A stretch of 64,000 nucleotides of DNA from Paracyclopina nana (taxonomy: Eukaryota > Arthropoda > Copepoda > Cyclopoida > Cyclopettidae), in contig JAGUCH010000005.1 in the NCBI GenBank assembly GCA_019096065.1, positions 3,658,001-3,722,000 of the forward strand, given 5' to 3'. The notes under the pieces are model-generated. The model had not been told where the DNA came from and did not search any database. It saw only the letters and a list, made by a program, of their open reading frames with translations. This document shows positions 36,501 through 48,303 of the stretch, one piece after another (positions within the stretch are counted from its first letter, which is position 1; each line of letters begins with the position of its first letter). The position numbers were made by a program, and so were the translations under genes.

Positions 36501-39500
36501 AAGTCATGCTTATTTTTGGTGCAAAAGTCATAATACACTCGGTTGAATATGAAGGGGATAGGACAAGTGTAGCCTGCGCCATCTCCGTCGTAAATTATCT
36601 TTCTCTCGTCTTCGCATTGGCTCCATTTGCCAGGGAGTAAATTGAAAGTGGAGTCGACCTGAGTAGCACACCAGGGTTGACCTTCTTCTATGCCTCCGAT
36701 TGAAGCCATCGAGCAACTGGTATACTTGATGCCTTGGTAGATAAATGGGAAGGAGCAAATTGACCCTGACGGGACAGTTCTGATCACCCTAGCTTCGCAA
36801 AGGTAGCCTAAAGTGGGAGCAGCAACATCTGTAATAGTAGGACCAAAGTAGTGATTGGCATCTCCACAAGGAACATTCATAAGCTCCAGCTTTAGGATAG
36901 CAATGCAGGTGTCATTAGCTTCGCTGGTAGGATATCCACTTCTCCATTTAAAAGTGCCTACTAGGTTAGGATCAACTGGCATTTCATCGCTGAAAATATT
37001 AGTGTAAGGGAATCATCATCTGTAAGAGTACGGAAAATTATATTTACCTGTAATACAGCTTAGGGCTGCTATCTCCAGAGAGAGCCATGTATTTCATATC
37101 AATGGCAACCATGGATTCAGGATGATTTTTTATAAAGTCTGAGGTGAGGAAATGCTCCGATCTGGCTTCTTTGAGATGCTCAAATGCTGCAGTTGATCGT
37201 ATTCTGATCAATCTAGCTCCCAAGTCTGCGCATTTCTTTTCTGCATCTCCAAATGACGTGACTGTATCCAGAGTTGACGAGGACGAGTCTTGATAGCATG
37301 TGTATTCTGGATACATGGGTAAAAACCCAACAGGACAATTCGTTTTTCGTTCGCAAGCACTTGTGCATTTTTGCTCACTGCCTGGATTTGCATTGAGTAG
37401 AGCGTCAGTAGAGACGCTGCACCAATGCTCTCCAGGAACTTGAGCATCCACGTCAACGCAAGTATCGTACAGTCTTCCTTTGTACTTGAAAGGAAACTTG
37501 CAGCTGGTTTTTGTCACAGTAGCGCACTCGGTGTATTCACATAGAGCATAATTTGGAACCAAGATTTGATCACGACACGAGGCAGTGGTATACAACATTG
37601 ATGGTCCAGCATACACATTGCACCTGCCACAAGGTGATCCAGGTGGAGACCAAAGGCTGGGATAGGTGTTTGGAGGAAAAGTGACCCTGAATCAAACGCA
37701 CATTTGCAATAGTAAGCATTTCTGGAGGGAAAAGCGAAAGTCAATTATACCTGTCCACTTGGATGTATTTTGACTCGGACAGATGCGTCAGCACTCCAAG
37801 ATACAAATCTATGGATGCACCAACTGTGGTTGCTTCCTTGACAATATCAGCTGACTTAAGCCAATTTGTCATGGAGTTCGTATCTTCCAAAGTTTGTGGT
37901 GTTGCAAGCCGTGTGTTGTCTTTCCAACAAATTTTGTTAGCTGTGTTGAATTCAAAGTTTGTAGGGCCTCTGATTCGGAAGCAGGATTTTCCTTGGCTGT
38001 AAGAAGGCTGCCAAACGTATCCCTCTGGACAATTGGGAGCTAAGGCCATGCATAAGAACCTTTTTGGGGTTTTGCAATTTGCAGTCTTCATTTTGTAATT
38101 AGCAGATTTTGTCACGTATGCACAGTCAGCCCCAACTGCATTTTTGGGCTCATCTATGGCCCAATTCGACTTGATAGAGTCCAAAATCTTTGTACCAGAA
38201 TACCACTCTCCTTTGACACGTTTGACATCAATCCACAAATCACTGATGCCCTTCAAAAAACGTGCATTATCATTGATGTTGAGCGTAGCGAGGATTTCCA
38301 AAAAAACGTACCCATTCCTGCAGTAACGCAGCCATAATGGCATTTTGCACTTGATCAAGGGGTGCATAAAGGGTAGCATCTTTATCAGAGCAAATGGTTG
38401 AGGCTTGTGCAAAAGACTGCTCTTCTGGCTCAGCTGGAAGCATCAAGCACAATTTTCCTACGGCAACAAAGCCGCTTCTGCAACCAACTGTTTGCAGGCC
38501 GCCAGGATTAGAGCCGCCATAGCTTGGAATACTGTAGCTGTATTTTGCTGCCTTCAGCTTACATTGGACAAGGCCATTCCGATTTCTGGCAGCAACTGAT
38601 TAGCACTTATAGACGAAAGTGAAAAATTGGTTACCTGAAACAATGCTGCTGAGCCTGAATGGGATGATATACAGTATCAGATTGTGCATTCTTGTACAGG
38701 CTCATGAGGGTAGATTGCTCCTTAATGAAAGCCTTAGAGAAGTATGTGTATCCGCTGATGGAGGGCTCGCTTCTTACGCTTGCTAAGTTTGATTGTACAT
38801 CTTGGAAAACTCCCATGATACCAAACGGTGGGCCTACAATCAAATACTAATTTTTTGTTTATGAAACTGTGAAATATGCGCTTTACGGTAAGACACTTCA
38901 GTTGCAAAATGCATGGCAAAAGAGCTACTTGGATTCAATTGAATCATATGAATATTTGGCTTCCCACCAAACTTCTGGTGATACGCGATGGTGCTGGCTA
39001 TTCGTTGTCCTTGCAAATGAAGCACCAATGCGTCAACCGTGCATTTTATGTCGATCTCTATAGACTCTCCAGGAGTCATATCAGGTAAGCTTGGAATCTC
39101 AGTTACGGCGCCTGTCTCGTCCGTTTGCTCCATGACCAATTTTGGCTTGAGGAAAACATTCAATCCCCATTTAAATCCTAGTGCAGGGTCAGATAGGGCC
39201 AACGTAAAACCTTAGTGGCAAAAAAATGATCGCAAATAATTGATGAGTAACCTTAAAAGATATTTTTTACATTGGAACGGGCCTGTGTTGTATGGCAAGT
39301 ACTGATACAAAAAGCTAACTTTGACGCCTCCTCCAGGACAGATTCCATAATTGTAAAAATATTCTGTAACCGCGTCTCTGAAGACTTAAAATCATTTTTA
39401 CAATTCAATGTTTTTCGTGATCTACATTAATGCCTAAGTTTACCTGTCCTGAATTCCAATGGCTCAAAAATGGGATTCATTTTGTAGGCTTTCTTGTCGG

Positions 39501-42500
39501 TCAGACCCAAAACTTCAATTTTCACGAGTATTTCAGGAGCTCCATCCTTGACCAAGATTTTTATTTTTCCAGCCGTGATGGGTTGGAAAATTGCTGTTCG
39601 TTTCAATATTTTGGATCTAGTGGCTGGCAAATCTTTATAAAAGAGGGTGTGTTCCTTGTGAAATAATGCAGTTAGTATATTTAATTCTATGTACTTTTCT
39701 CTAGCCATCACTTACTCCCCAATGGGTATAGGCATTCGGGAACTGAATTCCAGATTCTTCGATTAATAGTACAAACCGACTCAGTGCCATATTATCTGGC
39801 ATTTCAAACTTGAGCCCTGACACTACGACTTGACGAGTGAAAGTGATCTCGAGGAATCGCTCTGCCACAAACGCGTCTGGTAGAAGCCCAACCAGAAATT
39901 TTCCCAAATTTTCTGAAAGTTATTTTGACGTGTTAGCACTCCTTCGTTTTACCCAGGTTGAGTTTATGTCGTTATGTAACATTAACTTCCATACCACCTA
40001 TGTAAAAAAATTGGAAAAAATCGAATGTGACAAGGAAAATGGGTATTTCCGATTTTACCTAGGTGTCAAGGCAGTTAATGTTACATAATGACTAAAACTC
40101 AATGTTGATAAAACGTATAAGTTTCACTAAGAGTTTTTTTGGCGTATGAGGGCTCAGAATTTCTGGTTGGGAGGTTAATAAAAATCGTCCCCTGTCCATC
40201 AAATGCAGTTGGTTGCACTCGTTTTTCGCTAGATAAAACCCTAAATGGCACCGAACTCTTTAGAGGCTCATGCCCATCGACTGAAATTGGCATTACTTTC
40301 AATATGATCAAAGCTACATGTATGTAGCAAAAAATCTTACCAAGTTTGAATTTGCAAATTCCTTTTCCCAGAGGACAAGCTACTCCATGTAGCTGATACG
40401 ATTCTTTGCTATCGGCTACATGTGGACTCAAGGTTAAGCAAGACGAATCAAGCATCAAATTCGGATTCACTCCTCCAATTCGGTCACCATAGCTTTCACC
40501 ATCTAAATCAAACAAAAAATATCAGTTATTTGAATGTACCGATTTTCATCCATTGTAAATTACGAGTGAAAAAGGGAATTCCAGGTAGAAATGAGCCATC
40601 AAGAAAATGAAAGCCTTTTGCTCTGCTGTAGTTTTTGGCCCCTATGTGGTAGCTAACATTGACGTCGAGAATAGGAAACTTTTGCCAGACAAAATTGATC
40701 TCTTCACTCGACTCAGGATACCACAAAAGTCCACCTTTGTCCATACAATCGTCAGCGTTATCACGGATGGGTGCACTTTCACTTGGTAGAGCCTCATAGC
40801 AATGGTCTCCAAACCGTACGAGATCTCCAGGGCACTCTAAAAAATGGGAATGCTTTTTATTTATTTCATGCCAAAAAAAAGAAGAATTTGAATTACTTCC
40901 AACGTAGACATTGGCGGTAGTGGGACCACCACACAAATAATTGGGGGCTCCCTTACATTGTGATGAGCATGAGACAGTCTCGTTGTCACTTGCCAATGGC
41001 TGAAGTTGGTCATATGGTAAATCTTTGTAGCAATAGCATTGCTCTTCATTTGTCAGCACTTCAAATTGGAAAATTGTTACAATTCAAGAAAAACGAGCGT
41101 CTCGCGACGGCTTACATGCAAATCTCTTCGTTATGTCACTTTCAAGGCATTTTGTCACGCACCAAGCTGGTGTTACTACATCTCCTGCTGCAATAAGAGA
41201 GCCATCTAGCGGACTCAATATCTCAAAGCATCCTGCATCAAATGGGACATCAACTACCAATTCAAGCGGACCAAAATTAAATGAGGCCAAGTTCTGGGTG
41301 CTTTTCATCGCTGCTGATACTCTGAAGAGTGATTCTGAATTTTAAAAGCATTTAGCTTGCTACAATTGCATTGGCTCTTACATTATATTTTCAAATGTGA
41401 GTGAAGAGAGATCCGGCAAGATAATAAACCTCTCAGCCATCCTCGTGTTATCTGCATTCGCTTGATTGAGGGGTTCTTCCTGTTCTATTTTGGTAGCAGT
41501 ATCTTGGTCGAATATAACCGAAACAGTCAACTCCACCAGCTTGCTTTTGTCAAAAGTGAGGAACCAATAACGAATAAATCCTTGAGGCTTAACCACCTTA
41601 ATATAGTCTAGATCCATGCCATAAGGCAAATCCGCGACTGCAATAGTTTGCTCCAGCCTGAACTCTTGGTCTGAAAGCACACGACAATAACTACCATAAA
41701 GTGCTCCTTAACATCATCTTTTCACCTTGGTCACATTCAAGGTAATTTGTATAGTGAAACCATCCTGTCACTGAATGCCTTGATGTTGCCATACCGTTGA
41801 TATTTTCCGACATTTTGACCACTTTGCAAGATTGCGCCGTAACATTCCACGCTGAAAAATAGCTTTTTAGACTAAAAGCTTTTGAGGTAAAATCCTACAG
41901 CGTTATAATTACGTTCGCGTGAATGAGTGTAAGGATCACTATTACGCAGTAAATTTTCCATCGGAGTTGAACAATGTAAGACATGAACCGTATCATCTGG
42001 ATTAGGTGGACTAGCTGTTAGAATGTCATGCAAGTTCAAAAATTTCCTTTGTTGGTTCGGAAAAAATGTGCACTGAGTGGTAACATGATTGAATTGGAAC
42101 ATATCACAAGCTCTACTTAGCAAGCAAAGCCTAGAGAAAATCGCGTTGAAAAGCTTTAAGGATGTACCAAAATGTCAAAGTTTTATACCTGGCGCATTTT
42201 TCCACCGAAGTTGTTGGGTAAGCATTTAGCCACGTGTCTTTATAGGACGTAGTGATTTCTGAGCTTAGATATGCAAAATGCCGCACAGTTTCCAAGTCAA
42301 TTGGAAAAGAATGAAGCATAGTATTTCTAGCTTGATTGGCTGAGAAAGCCACATTCCGCATAATCGACCATCTGGCAATGCATCTAAGGACAGAAATTAT
42401 GTAACTTCTCGTGCTGACATCATAACCATGGTGTTTTTACGTTTGTTGAGTGTAGTAGCGAATGTTGTCAAGATTCAGTGCGCCCATTTTTGTGTCGTAC

Positions 42501-44257
42501 TTGCCAAAAAAGCCAATCTTACTTCCAGCCTTGATGGGTGGCAGTAATAGGTCTTCCCATGGCCATTGTGTCAAATTAGCAAGGCTGCCATCATTGAAGA
42601 GCTTTTCATCTGGCAATTCATACAAATCAGCCTTTGTCCCCTCATGATCCAATTGAAGCTTAAGAGAGCAAGGATTGCCAGTGGTTGAAGTTGTGCCACA
42701 CGCATGATGAAAAGTCAACCTTGATCGCCTTTAAAATTTAACAAATTAAATGGCAACAATCTCTCATACTCGCAAAAGGCAAAAGCCCGTTCTCATATTT
42801 TTCTAGCTAGGCTCCTATAATGTTAAGCAAGGATCTTTGTAGGCCCATATCTCAACAGCTACTGAGCCGATCGGCACCAAATTTTGTAGGATTCGTCAGT
42901 AGACCCTAATGATTGTTCTTGCCAAGATTCATCAGGATTGAAGGCTGATTAGTGGAGGTCATTTTTTCCCGCAATAAATGTTTTAAAAGCAAAGCTGCAT
43001 TGCTTCACATTATAAACGGCCTCCAGTTGGGAGCTTCGGATCTCAACCAAATTTGGCACACAGCTGTGGATAGTCTCACTGAAGAATCCTACCAAGTTTG
43101 GTTTCAATCGGCTCAGCAATTGCTGTGATATTCGCTTCCAAAGAGCCTTGCTTAATATCTTAGGCTTTGCTTAACTAATATGAGAACGGGCTAAAGTCGC
43201 TAGATTTACTGTGTTATCTAGCCCGGCAACTTGAGCTAGGGCATTTGACATAGCAGGGCTACAGATACTAACAAAAATCAGCAATTGTTTGGCTTTTGGA
43301 GAACTTGAGCCATAAACTTCTCTAATATGTCATGATTTGCATTTACAAAAAATACTTGCTCAAAAAGCGCCATCTGACGGAAAAGTTTGTCCCTCCACTG
43401 GGTTATAGTTGAACTTACCTTAGGGCTGGAATCGGCTGTAAGATGATATGATTGTGAATATCCTTGATATTCTCAGGGGTCACGGAGTTGCATCCAAAAA
43501 GAAAATCTGCATGAAGGTCAAACATTTAGAGAGCTCTCTCAGTATTGTTATTTCATACTTTCGTTAGCTCGACTTGTAGTTCTGATGTATCTTGGATTTT
43601 TATCAGGGTGCGGCCAAATCGGAATTCGTAAGTTCTCTGGCGTTTTTAATTTTCCACAAGGCTCAGGCTGGTACAAAAATACGTTGTCATACACAGCCTC
43701 GGCATTCATCGGAAAATCAAACGTCGCTATTACAAACATTGATATTAATCAAAACTAATTTTTTTTTTGAATTCTCACAATTTCCTCCACATGCGTAGCT
43801 ATATGTGCTTGCCACAGGGGCGATGAATGAGGGTAAAACATCTCCATCATAAGCTGCAGCTGGATACAACACTAATGTGAATGAAGGGTATGCTAAAAAT
43901 ACCCAATAAAGGCCCCTCTCTGCATAAGTGAGTGAAATAAGTCGCGTAGGAATGGGATTAGCTCGGTCTGATAGCCAATACACTTGAGGCTGGTCGTAAG
44001 TCACTGCAATAAAAATAACGTGCTTTTTAAATTCACAGACCAGATGATGATTGATACCTCCGAACCAATAAAAGCTGCTAGAGGAAGTCATTTTCGAGTA
44101 GACGGGGACCCTTATAGGCCAACCACCAATTGATGCATCCACACCTGTATGGTCACCCAAATCTAGCAGAAAAATAGCAGCGGGAAAAATAGAGGAACAC
44201 AGAATTCAAGCTTACATGTGGCCAAATCCCCTATAAAGTAGGTATCCACTTCATTGC
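30584..44257 (-). CDS. large secreted mosaic protein (CTLD, FN2, WSC, LamG-like, sushi), main part
   Basis: This is the 3' bulk of a gene whose 5' end lies at 58234-58835, beyond the inserted retroelement. Some three dozen short exons with roughly 50-75-nt introns run from 44257 down to a TAA at 30584. Visible modules from N to C: a long unrecognised region with a possible PAN/apple unit (about 42.1 kb); a WSC domain (41.2-40.9 kb, CYCYKDLP and YLCGGP); C-type lectin domains at about 40.7, 38.4-37.7, 37.3, 36.3-35.7, 35.7-35.1, 35.0-34.7, 33.8-33.3 and 33.3-32.9 kb. Fibronectin type II modules lie at about 37.5, 36.7, 36.5 and 32.2 kb (CKFPFKYKGRLYDTC...WC). A LamG/pentraxin-like unit lies at 34.6-33.8 kb and five sushi modules at 32.0-30.7 kb. 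No transmembrane segment is seen. The make-up suggests an extracellular glycan- and matrix-binding protein. Exact orthologue unknown; exon edges approximate. Confidence 0.8.
39958..40102. repeat. foldback (MITE-like) element in a lectin-gene intron
   Basis: Near-perfect inverted arms of about 50 nt: TTGAGTTTATGTCGTTATGTAACATTAACTTCC at the left pairs with the sequence ending AGTTAATGTTACATAATGACTAAAACTCAA at the right. The loop is short. It lies wholly within an intron between exons near 40139 and 39916. No coding capacity. Target duplication not resolved. Confidence 0.75.
42784..43192. mobile_element. MITE-like element with long inverted repeats
   Basis: Terminal inverted repeats AGCCCGTTCTCATATT / AATATGAGAACGGGCT bound 409 bp. 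The inverted similarity continues well inside the element: GTTAAGCAAGG, CTTTGTAGGCCCATATC and CTGAGCCGAT each pair imperfectly with the other half. It sits in an unusually long (about 700-nt) intron of the lectin-mosaic gene. It encodes nothing. Possible 3-bp AAA flanks are too simple to count as a target duplication. Superfamily not assigned. Confidence 0.8.
44254..44257. repeat. target-site duplication, left copy
   Basis: TTGC here is repeated directly at 58234-58237 on the outer side of the other LTR. One more base (A) could belong to the repeat, giving ATTGC. The restored host frame is the same either way. Confidence 0.85.
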
Positions 44258-44493
44258 TATGATGAAATGGAGGTGAAGAACTGGGTTCGAACAGTTTTAT
44301 GAGTAGAAGAGTGATGAAACGGGTTGAGTATACTTTATTTGCTAGGGTGAAGTGAGCGAAGCAAACTTTAGCATACTGAAGTAAAAATGCAGGTAGAAGT
44401 AACATATACCAGCGGCGTGCGCGTAGAGCCAAAAAAAGAGAGATCGGGCGTCGTGACCTACTTGTGGTCGTCGTCTGGTTCCATTTCTTCATA
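44258..44493 (-). repeat. 3' LTR of the 14-kb element
   Basis: It is identical to the other LTR over 236 bp. Ends are imperfect inverted repeats (TATGATGAAATGG / CCATTTCTTCATA), with TG...CA two bases in. On the minus strand it holds a TATATG box (44403-44408) and, downstream, an AATAAA (44334-44339), which fits a promoter plus a poly(A) signal. It also reads open for about 79 codons in the frame of the host lectin exon. Confidence 0.93.
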
Positions 44494-44497
44494 GATA

Positions 44498-44504
44498 TCC
44501 CCCC
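44498..44504 (-). other. candidate polypurine tract
   Basis: On the minus strand GGGGGGA lies 4 nt upstream of the 3' LTR. It is short, and the gap is slightly unusual, but it is the only purine run at the required place for plus-strand priming. Confidence 0.4.
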
Positions 44505-44528
44505 GGAAGAAGAAGCTAGCCTTCCACG

Positions 44529-45094
44529 ATGAAGGCTAGGACCAGTCAGGTATGATTGAAGAAATGAATCACGACGCCTATAATAATGTGATTTTTCCAA
44601 TTTAGGTGTCGATTTGCATTGCCTATGTCGATCTTCTTATGATGATCCATCGTTTGCCCATGGACGAACTGGGGAATGTCGATGGGGTAGACCAGAGAAG
44701 TGTCAATTTTAGGTTGGAGGCCGCATCAGTGGTGAATACGTTGAAAAGGATCATTTTGTCATTGAAAAGGAGACAGTACGAGGAGGTGTGCCGGTATTTG
44801 AAGAGATCACCAATATTCAGGAGAAAAGTGCGGAGGGCTCTTGAGAAGAATCTTCACATTGACTTGTCATATTTCCGTGATCTGGTTTTAGAGGACCCCA
44901 ACCAAATAAGGGCAGCGTCATCTTCAAAATCCGGATCAGGCATTATGATGGAGACAAGAGAGAGTATTGAGATTACTATTTCAAATATGGGTGATGAAGA
45001 TGACCAAGTGGAAGCTGTTTCCAGGGAAGTCATGTTGTGTGATGAAATATCATTAGAGTATGATACTTTTGAGAATGAGAAAGATGATGAATAA
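44529..45094 (+). CDS. antisense accessory gene A of the retroelement, unknown
   Basis: Two exons, 44529-44549 and 44606-45094, join in frame through a 56-nt intron (AGTCAG|gtatga ... tttag|GTGTCG). They give 169 residues starting MKARTSQ. Without the splice the first usable ATG is at 44639. The N-terminal half is basic and probably helical (RRQYEEVCRYLKRSPIFRRK), and the C-terminal half is acidic. No membrane segment or known domain seen. It begins only 35 bp inside the 3' LTR on the strand opposite to gag-pol, so its promoter must be in or near that LTR, read in antisense. Function unknown. Confidence 0.6.
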
Positions 45095-45163
45095 ATTGTT
45101 AGTGATGTTTTTGGGCTGATCTTCTCCATGTGGACTTATTGTAGATTTCGTTGTGGGCCGGTA

Positions 45164-45664
45164 TTAAAACCTGTTTCTTGCTTCATGTCGGGCGAGTCCT
45201 CTTTGGCGGTTAGTAGTGGAGTTTCCCCTGAAGGCAAGCCTATAAAGTTTCTGTACTGTGTCTTCAATGGACTTCAATCTGCTTAATTCATCAATGTCCA
45301 GGATGAGTTCTTCAATGGAGTGTGGTTCGCAAATGAAATTGATCTTTTTGATTGGCGAATCCATAAGGAAGTGAAAATAGTTGTTGCAGAAAGAGTAGTT
45401 GATAATGATGCGACAAAATGTTCCGCGGTATTCTATGGTTGAGTTTGAGGTGGCTTCGACAAATGTCACTAAATTGAAGGCTTTTAAGATTTTAGAGATG
45501 CCAATGGTCACGTGAATGATTTGAGTTTTCTTCATTTTTCTTAATGAGATAATTTTGGCCACGATTGTAAACGCTCCAATGATCATGCAAATGAACGAGG
45601 CCAAGGTAAGCCATGTTTGCATGATTAGATTGGTACTTTCGAGCAATAGTTGCAAAAGATGCAT
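45164..45664 (-). CDS. small single-pass membrane protein frame of the retroelement
   Basis: Open frame of 166 residues from ATG 45664; an acceptor-like TCAAGCTAG lies just upstream, near 45692. One hydrophobic segment (LTLASFICMIIGAFTIVAKI, about residues 20-40) is followed by a basic stretch and a longer soluble tail ending Arg-rich. It is on the same strand as gag-pol but lies among the opposite-strand genes. I recognise no family. It could be a chance frame, though the clean hydrophobic profile and length argue for a gene. Confidence 0.5.
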   Translation of the reverse strand: MHLLQLLLESTNLIMQTWLTLASFICMIIGAFTIVAKIISLRKMKKTQIIHVTIGISKILKAFNLVTFVEATSNSTIEYRGTFCRIIINYSFCNNYFHFLMDSPIKKINFICEPHSIEELILDIDELSRLKSIEDTVQKLYRLAFRGNSTTNRQRGLARHEARNRF

Positions 45665-45983
45665 CTTTGTCTGGTAGCTGTTGTCAGGCAACTAGCTTGA
45701 ATTCGGCTTAGGAGTGCACGTATAGCTGAACAGACTTGTGGTGGCAACAGGTGAAGTCAGGAGTGTGGACCTGTAGCGGGCTGAATGGGCTGTATTAACC
45801 TGTCTCTTGCATGAGGTTGAGAAGCAGGGACATGAGGTCAACTTTTTAGGGTAGCATTCATAAGCCAGGTCATTCGAATTTTCATTCCCGGTCAGTCACC
45901 ATTACGGTTTTTTGTGAAGTCTTTGTCAAGGTAAGTTACACTTTAGCATTTTCTTCAGGGCTGTGGAAACATTTGATTTGTAG

Positions 45984-46472
45984 ATGGCTGATTTCATAAC
46001 GGAGCTTATTGCACATGGCCTCCAATTCTGGATGGCCAACGATTCTAGTCAAGAAGTAATTCGCCTTTTGAAGAGATTCCTTGTGGATTTGGAGGCGTTG
46101 ACTGAGGCTGCGTCGGGCTTGTCACCTCGTCTAAGGGCTCTTTGGGTCCTTGCCATGGCCATTCTGGCCTTGGCGTCACTTGACTATCGGATGGCATGGC
46201 GGGATTACTATGGAGGGCCAAGTAGAGTGGAAGCTGGTAGATGGCGACGAAGACTTTTGAGAAGGCTGATCTTGGCACTGATTGGCATCGTTATTGGCCT
46301 GGCTGGAGGCCTTGCCAGCCTTTTCTATGGAGTCCTCGTCTGGTCAGGGTCAACCAGGCGATACGGATTGATGGCTATGGTGTTGATGATCCTGGTGGTG
46401 TCACAAACCATGTCCTATTCGCCACCAGTTTCTCCATTCTGTTTCTTCTTCCCTCTTTTTCCTTTCTGTTAA
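45984..46472 (+). CDS. antisense accessory gene B, multi-span membrane protein
   Basis: The ATG directly follows a good acceptor (ATTTGTAG|ATGG). A matching donor (GTCAAG|gtaagt) at about 45930 implies a 5' UTR exon and a 54-nt intron. The 162-residue frame has three hydrophobic spans: ALWVLAMAILALASL, LILALIGIVIGLAGGLASLF and LMAMVLMILVV. An Arg-rich loop (RWRRRLLRR) lies between the first two. The extreme C-terminus (FCFFFPLFPFC) may be intronic pyrimidine tract read as protein, so the true 3' end may be spliced onward. By eye the region is more GC-rich than gag-pol. No family recognised. Confidence 0.55.
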   Translation: MADFITELIAHGLQFWMANDSSQEVIRLLKRFLVDLEALTEAASGLSPRLRALWVLAMAILALASLDYRMAWRDYYGGPSRVEAGRWRRRLLRRLILALIGIVIGLAGGLASLFYGVLVWSGSTRRYGLMAMVLMILVVSQTMSYSPPVSPFCFFFPLFPFC

Positions 46473-46565
46473 GCTTTTGTAAATAGATGTTTCCTCAGCC
46501 TTTTTAAGTTTGCTAGTTTTGCTTTACTGTCAATCACTTTGTTTAATCATTGCCTTTTCAGCGTT

Positions 46566-47470
46566 ATGTCGTCAGTTCAGCGTATGAACGAGTATCGGCT
46601 CAGTAAGGTAGCCTCGGAGGTCGGCGAGATCCGGAATGAGGTGTCCAAGTTTGTGGATCCGAATTGGCTTAAGGCTAATATGTGTCAGCCTGAAGAAGGT
46701 GTGGGGTCACTGTTGATTGGTGAGCTCGGTTTCTTGGTGGTGGTGGTGTACATGGTCCTCGTCTTCCTCGTCTTCCTCGCGTACATGGTGTACGGGTTTT
46801 TCACTCGTAAAGTAAGTTGATATGAATTTTAAAGGCAGCTTTCACTTTCACTGTTCCTGTGTTCTTCAAGGCTCTCCGGAATGTGTGGCTTGACATCTTT
46901 GTCAAGTTCCTGGCAGCTGTGTTCTTCCCGCTGACGTTTGGACCATTCCTGGGGTATGTCTTTCATGACATGTGCGGGAAGGAGCAGTTGCCAGTGAGGC
47001 CGAAGCCTACGGAGGCTGCTCAGACGTTGGCCAATTTGGTGCGCGTGGTCCTGCCTTACTTGTTAGCCACGAACTTCGATGGGAATGACGCGTTTGTGAG
47101 AGAGGTGTTGTCTGGCGAGTACCTCTCTCTCGTTTTCCACCCGCCAGGCTCCACAGAGAGGACAGTGTTGGTCCGTGACCTCATCCTCCCCCGTTTGCCG
47201 AGATGGCCCGAAGATGTGGAGTCAGGTCAATCGAGTTGGCCTACCCCATCAGCACCTTTTGAGGATGTCAACCTCGAGGATGGCATTTATGATGCTGTCG
47301 GCGATAACGGCGAGGTAGTGGCCTCGGCTGGACTGGCCAGTAATGGCAATGGCGTCGTCGGTGACCAGGAGGGTCAAGGGCAGCAGCCCTTTCGTCAAGG
47401 GGGGCCTGGATTCTTCCAGCCAGGTTGCCCCAACTCCAATGGAAGTCCCGAGTCGGAGGATGGCCATTAG
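46566..47470 (+). CDS. antisense accessory gene C, spliced membrane protein with acidic tail
   Basis: Exons 46566-46811 and 46871-47470 join in phase 0 through a 59-nt intron (CGTAAA|gtaagt ... cttcaag|GCTCTC). They give 281 residues. An acceptor (GCCTTTTCAG) lies 5 nt before the ATG, so there is probably a 5' UTR exon too. The N-terminus is a short charged helix. Two hydrophobic segments follow (LGFLVVVVYMVLVFLVFLAY and FVKFLAAVFFPLTFGPFLGY), then a soluble region and a Gly/Asn/Pro-rich acidic tail. The second segment spans exon 2, so the splice unites a two-pass membrane protein. No family recognised. It lies on the strand opposite to gag-pol. Confidence 0.62.
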
Positions 47471-48172
47471 GGCCAAGATGGCCCAAGAGAGGAGGTCAGC
47501 TCGAATGGCTGTCCTTTTACAGAAGAGGAAGCTTTAATCTAGTCACTTTGTTTAATAATTGTTATGATGTTAAGCCAGCAAATGACCAATATATGGCAAT
47601 TACTTTTGAAAGGTGTGATGTGACTGATTTTTGAAGATTCCTTATAGTTGACAGATTTACTTTCCTTATTATGGCGTCCGGAAGTAGGCCTGAGATGACT
47701 TGTCAAAACATCAGCTGATAGATGAATGAGGATGAATTTTCCCACGGTCCACATGACAGTTGTTGTTGTTTACTAATCATCAAGCCGTGTGAATCGAGCA
47801 GTTATTTTTAAGGCTAATTTGGGAAAATTCTTGCTTTGATGGTTTTGATCATTTTCAAAGATTTTGCGAAAATATAATCAGAGAATGCCATTACGCCATC
47901 GAGGGCGCCAATTGGTGAGGATTTTGGCGTTTGGATCCATGGAGAATCAGGTTGGAAAATGAAGTGTCTAGATCGAGCTATTTTTCCGACCAACTTAATT
48001 TTTGTTGACATTTTCCTAAAGCATGGCAAAACAAAGTGATTTTGTTAATTTTATTCGAAAGTGGATGCAAGTGATTCCAAATGCATTTTAATCAGTTTTA
48101 CACTGGGCCTTTTCAACTTGGGAGGCCGCAGTGACATCAGCGACGATTTTCTCAGTGGAAGAAGTGTTCACC
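47471..48172. other. convergence zone between opposing gene sets in the retroelement
   Basis: This 0.7-kb gap has no gene. The antisense cluster ends on its left and env-like gene 2 ends on its right. A minus-strand AATAAA (TTTATT at 48050-48055) lies about 120 nt past the env-like gene 2 stop and could end a subgenomic transcript before the accessory region. Confidence 0.5.
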
Positions 48173-48303
48173 TCAATGTTGTCGGTCATTTTCGACGTTG
48201 TTGCCGTCAGAATTGTTGTCATCAGCGACGATTTTCTCAGTGGAAGAAGTGTTCACCTCAATGTTGTCGTCATTTTCGACGTTGTTGCCGTCAGAATTGT
48301 TGT
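48133..48303 (-). repeat. 84/85-bp tandem repeat at the end of env-like gene 2
   Basis: Successive units begin at 48135, 48220 and (partial) 48304. The middle unit is 84 bp (28 codons). The 5'-coordinate unit has one extra G (GTCGGTC against GTCGTC), making 85 bp. The encoded motif is VADDNNSDGNNVEND. The extra base shifts the frame, so the protein ends with RQH instead of continuing the repeat. Confidence 0.85.

Noticed and set aside
44494-48172. A second, nested transposon carrying the plus-strand genes
   Set aside because: I found no inner terminal repeats or target duplication around the cluster. It remains possible, but is not supported by the sequence seen.
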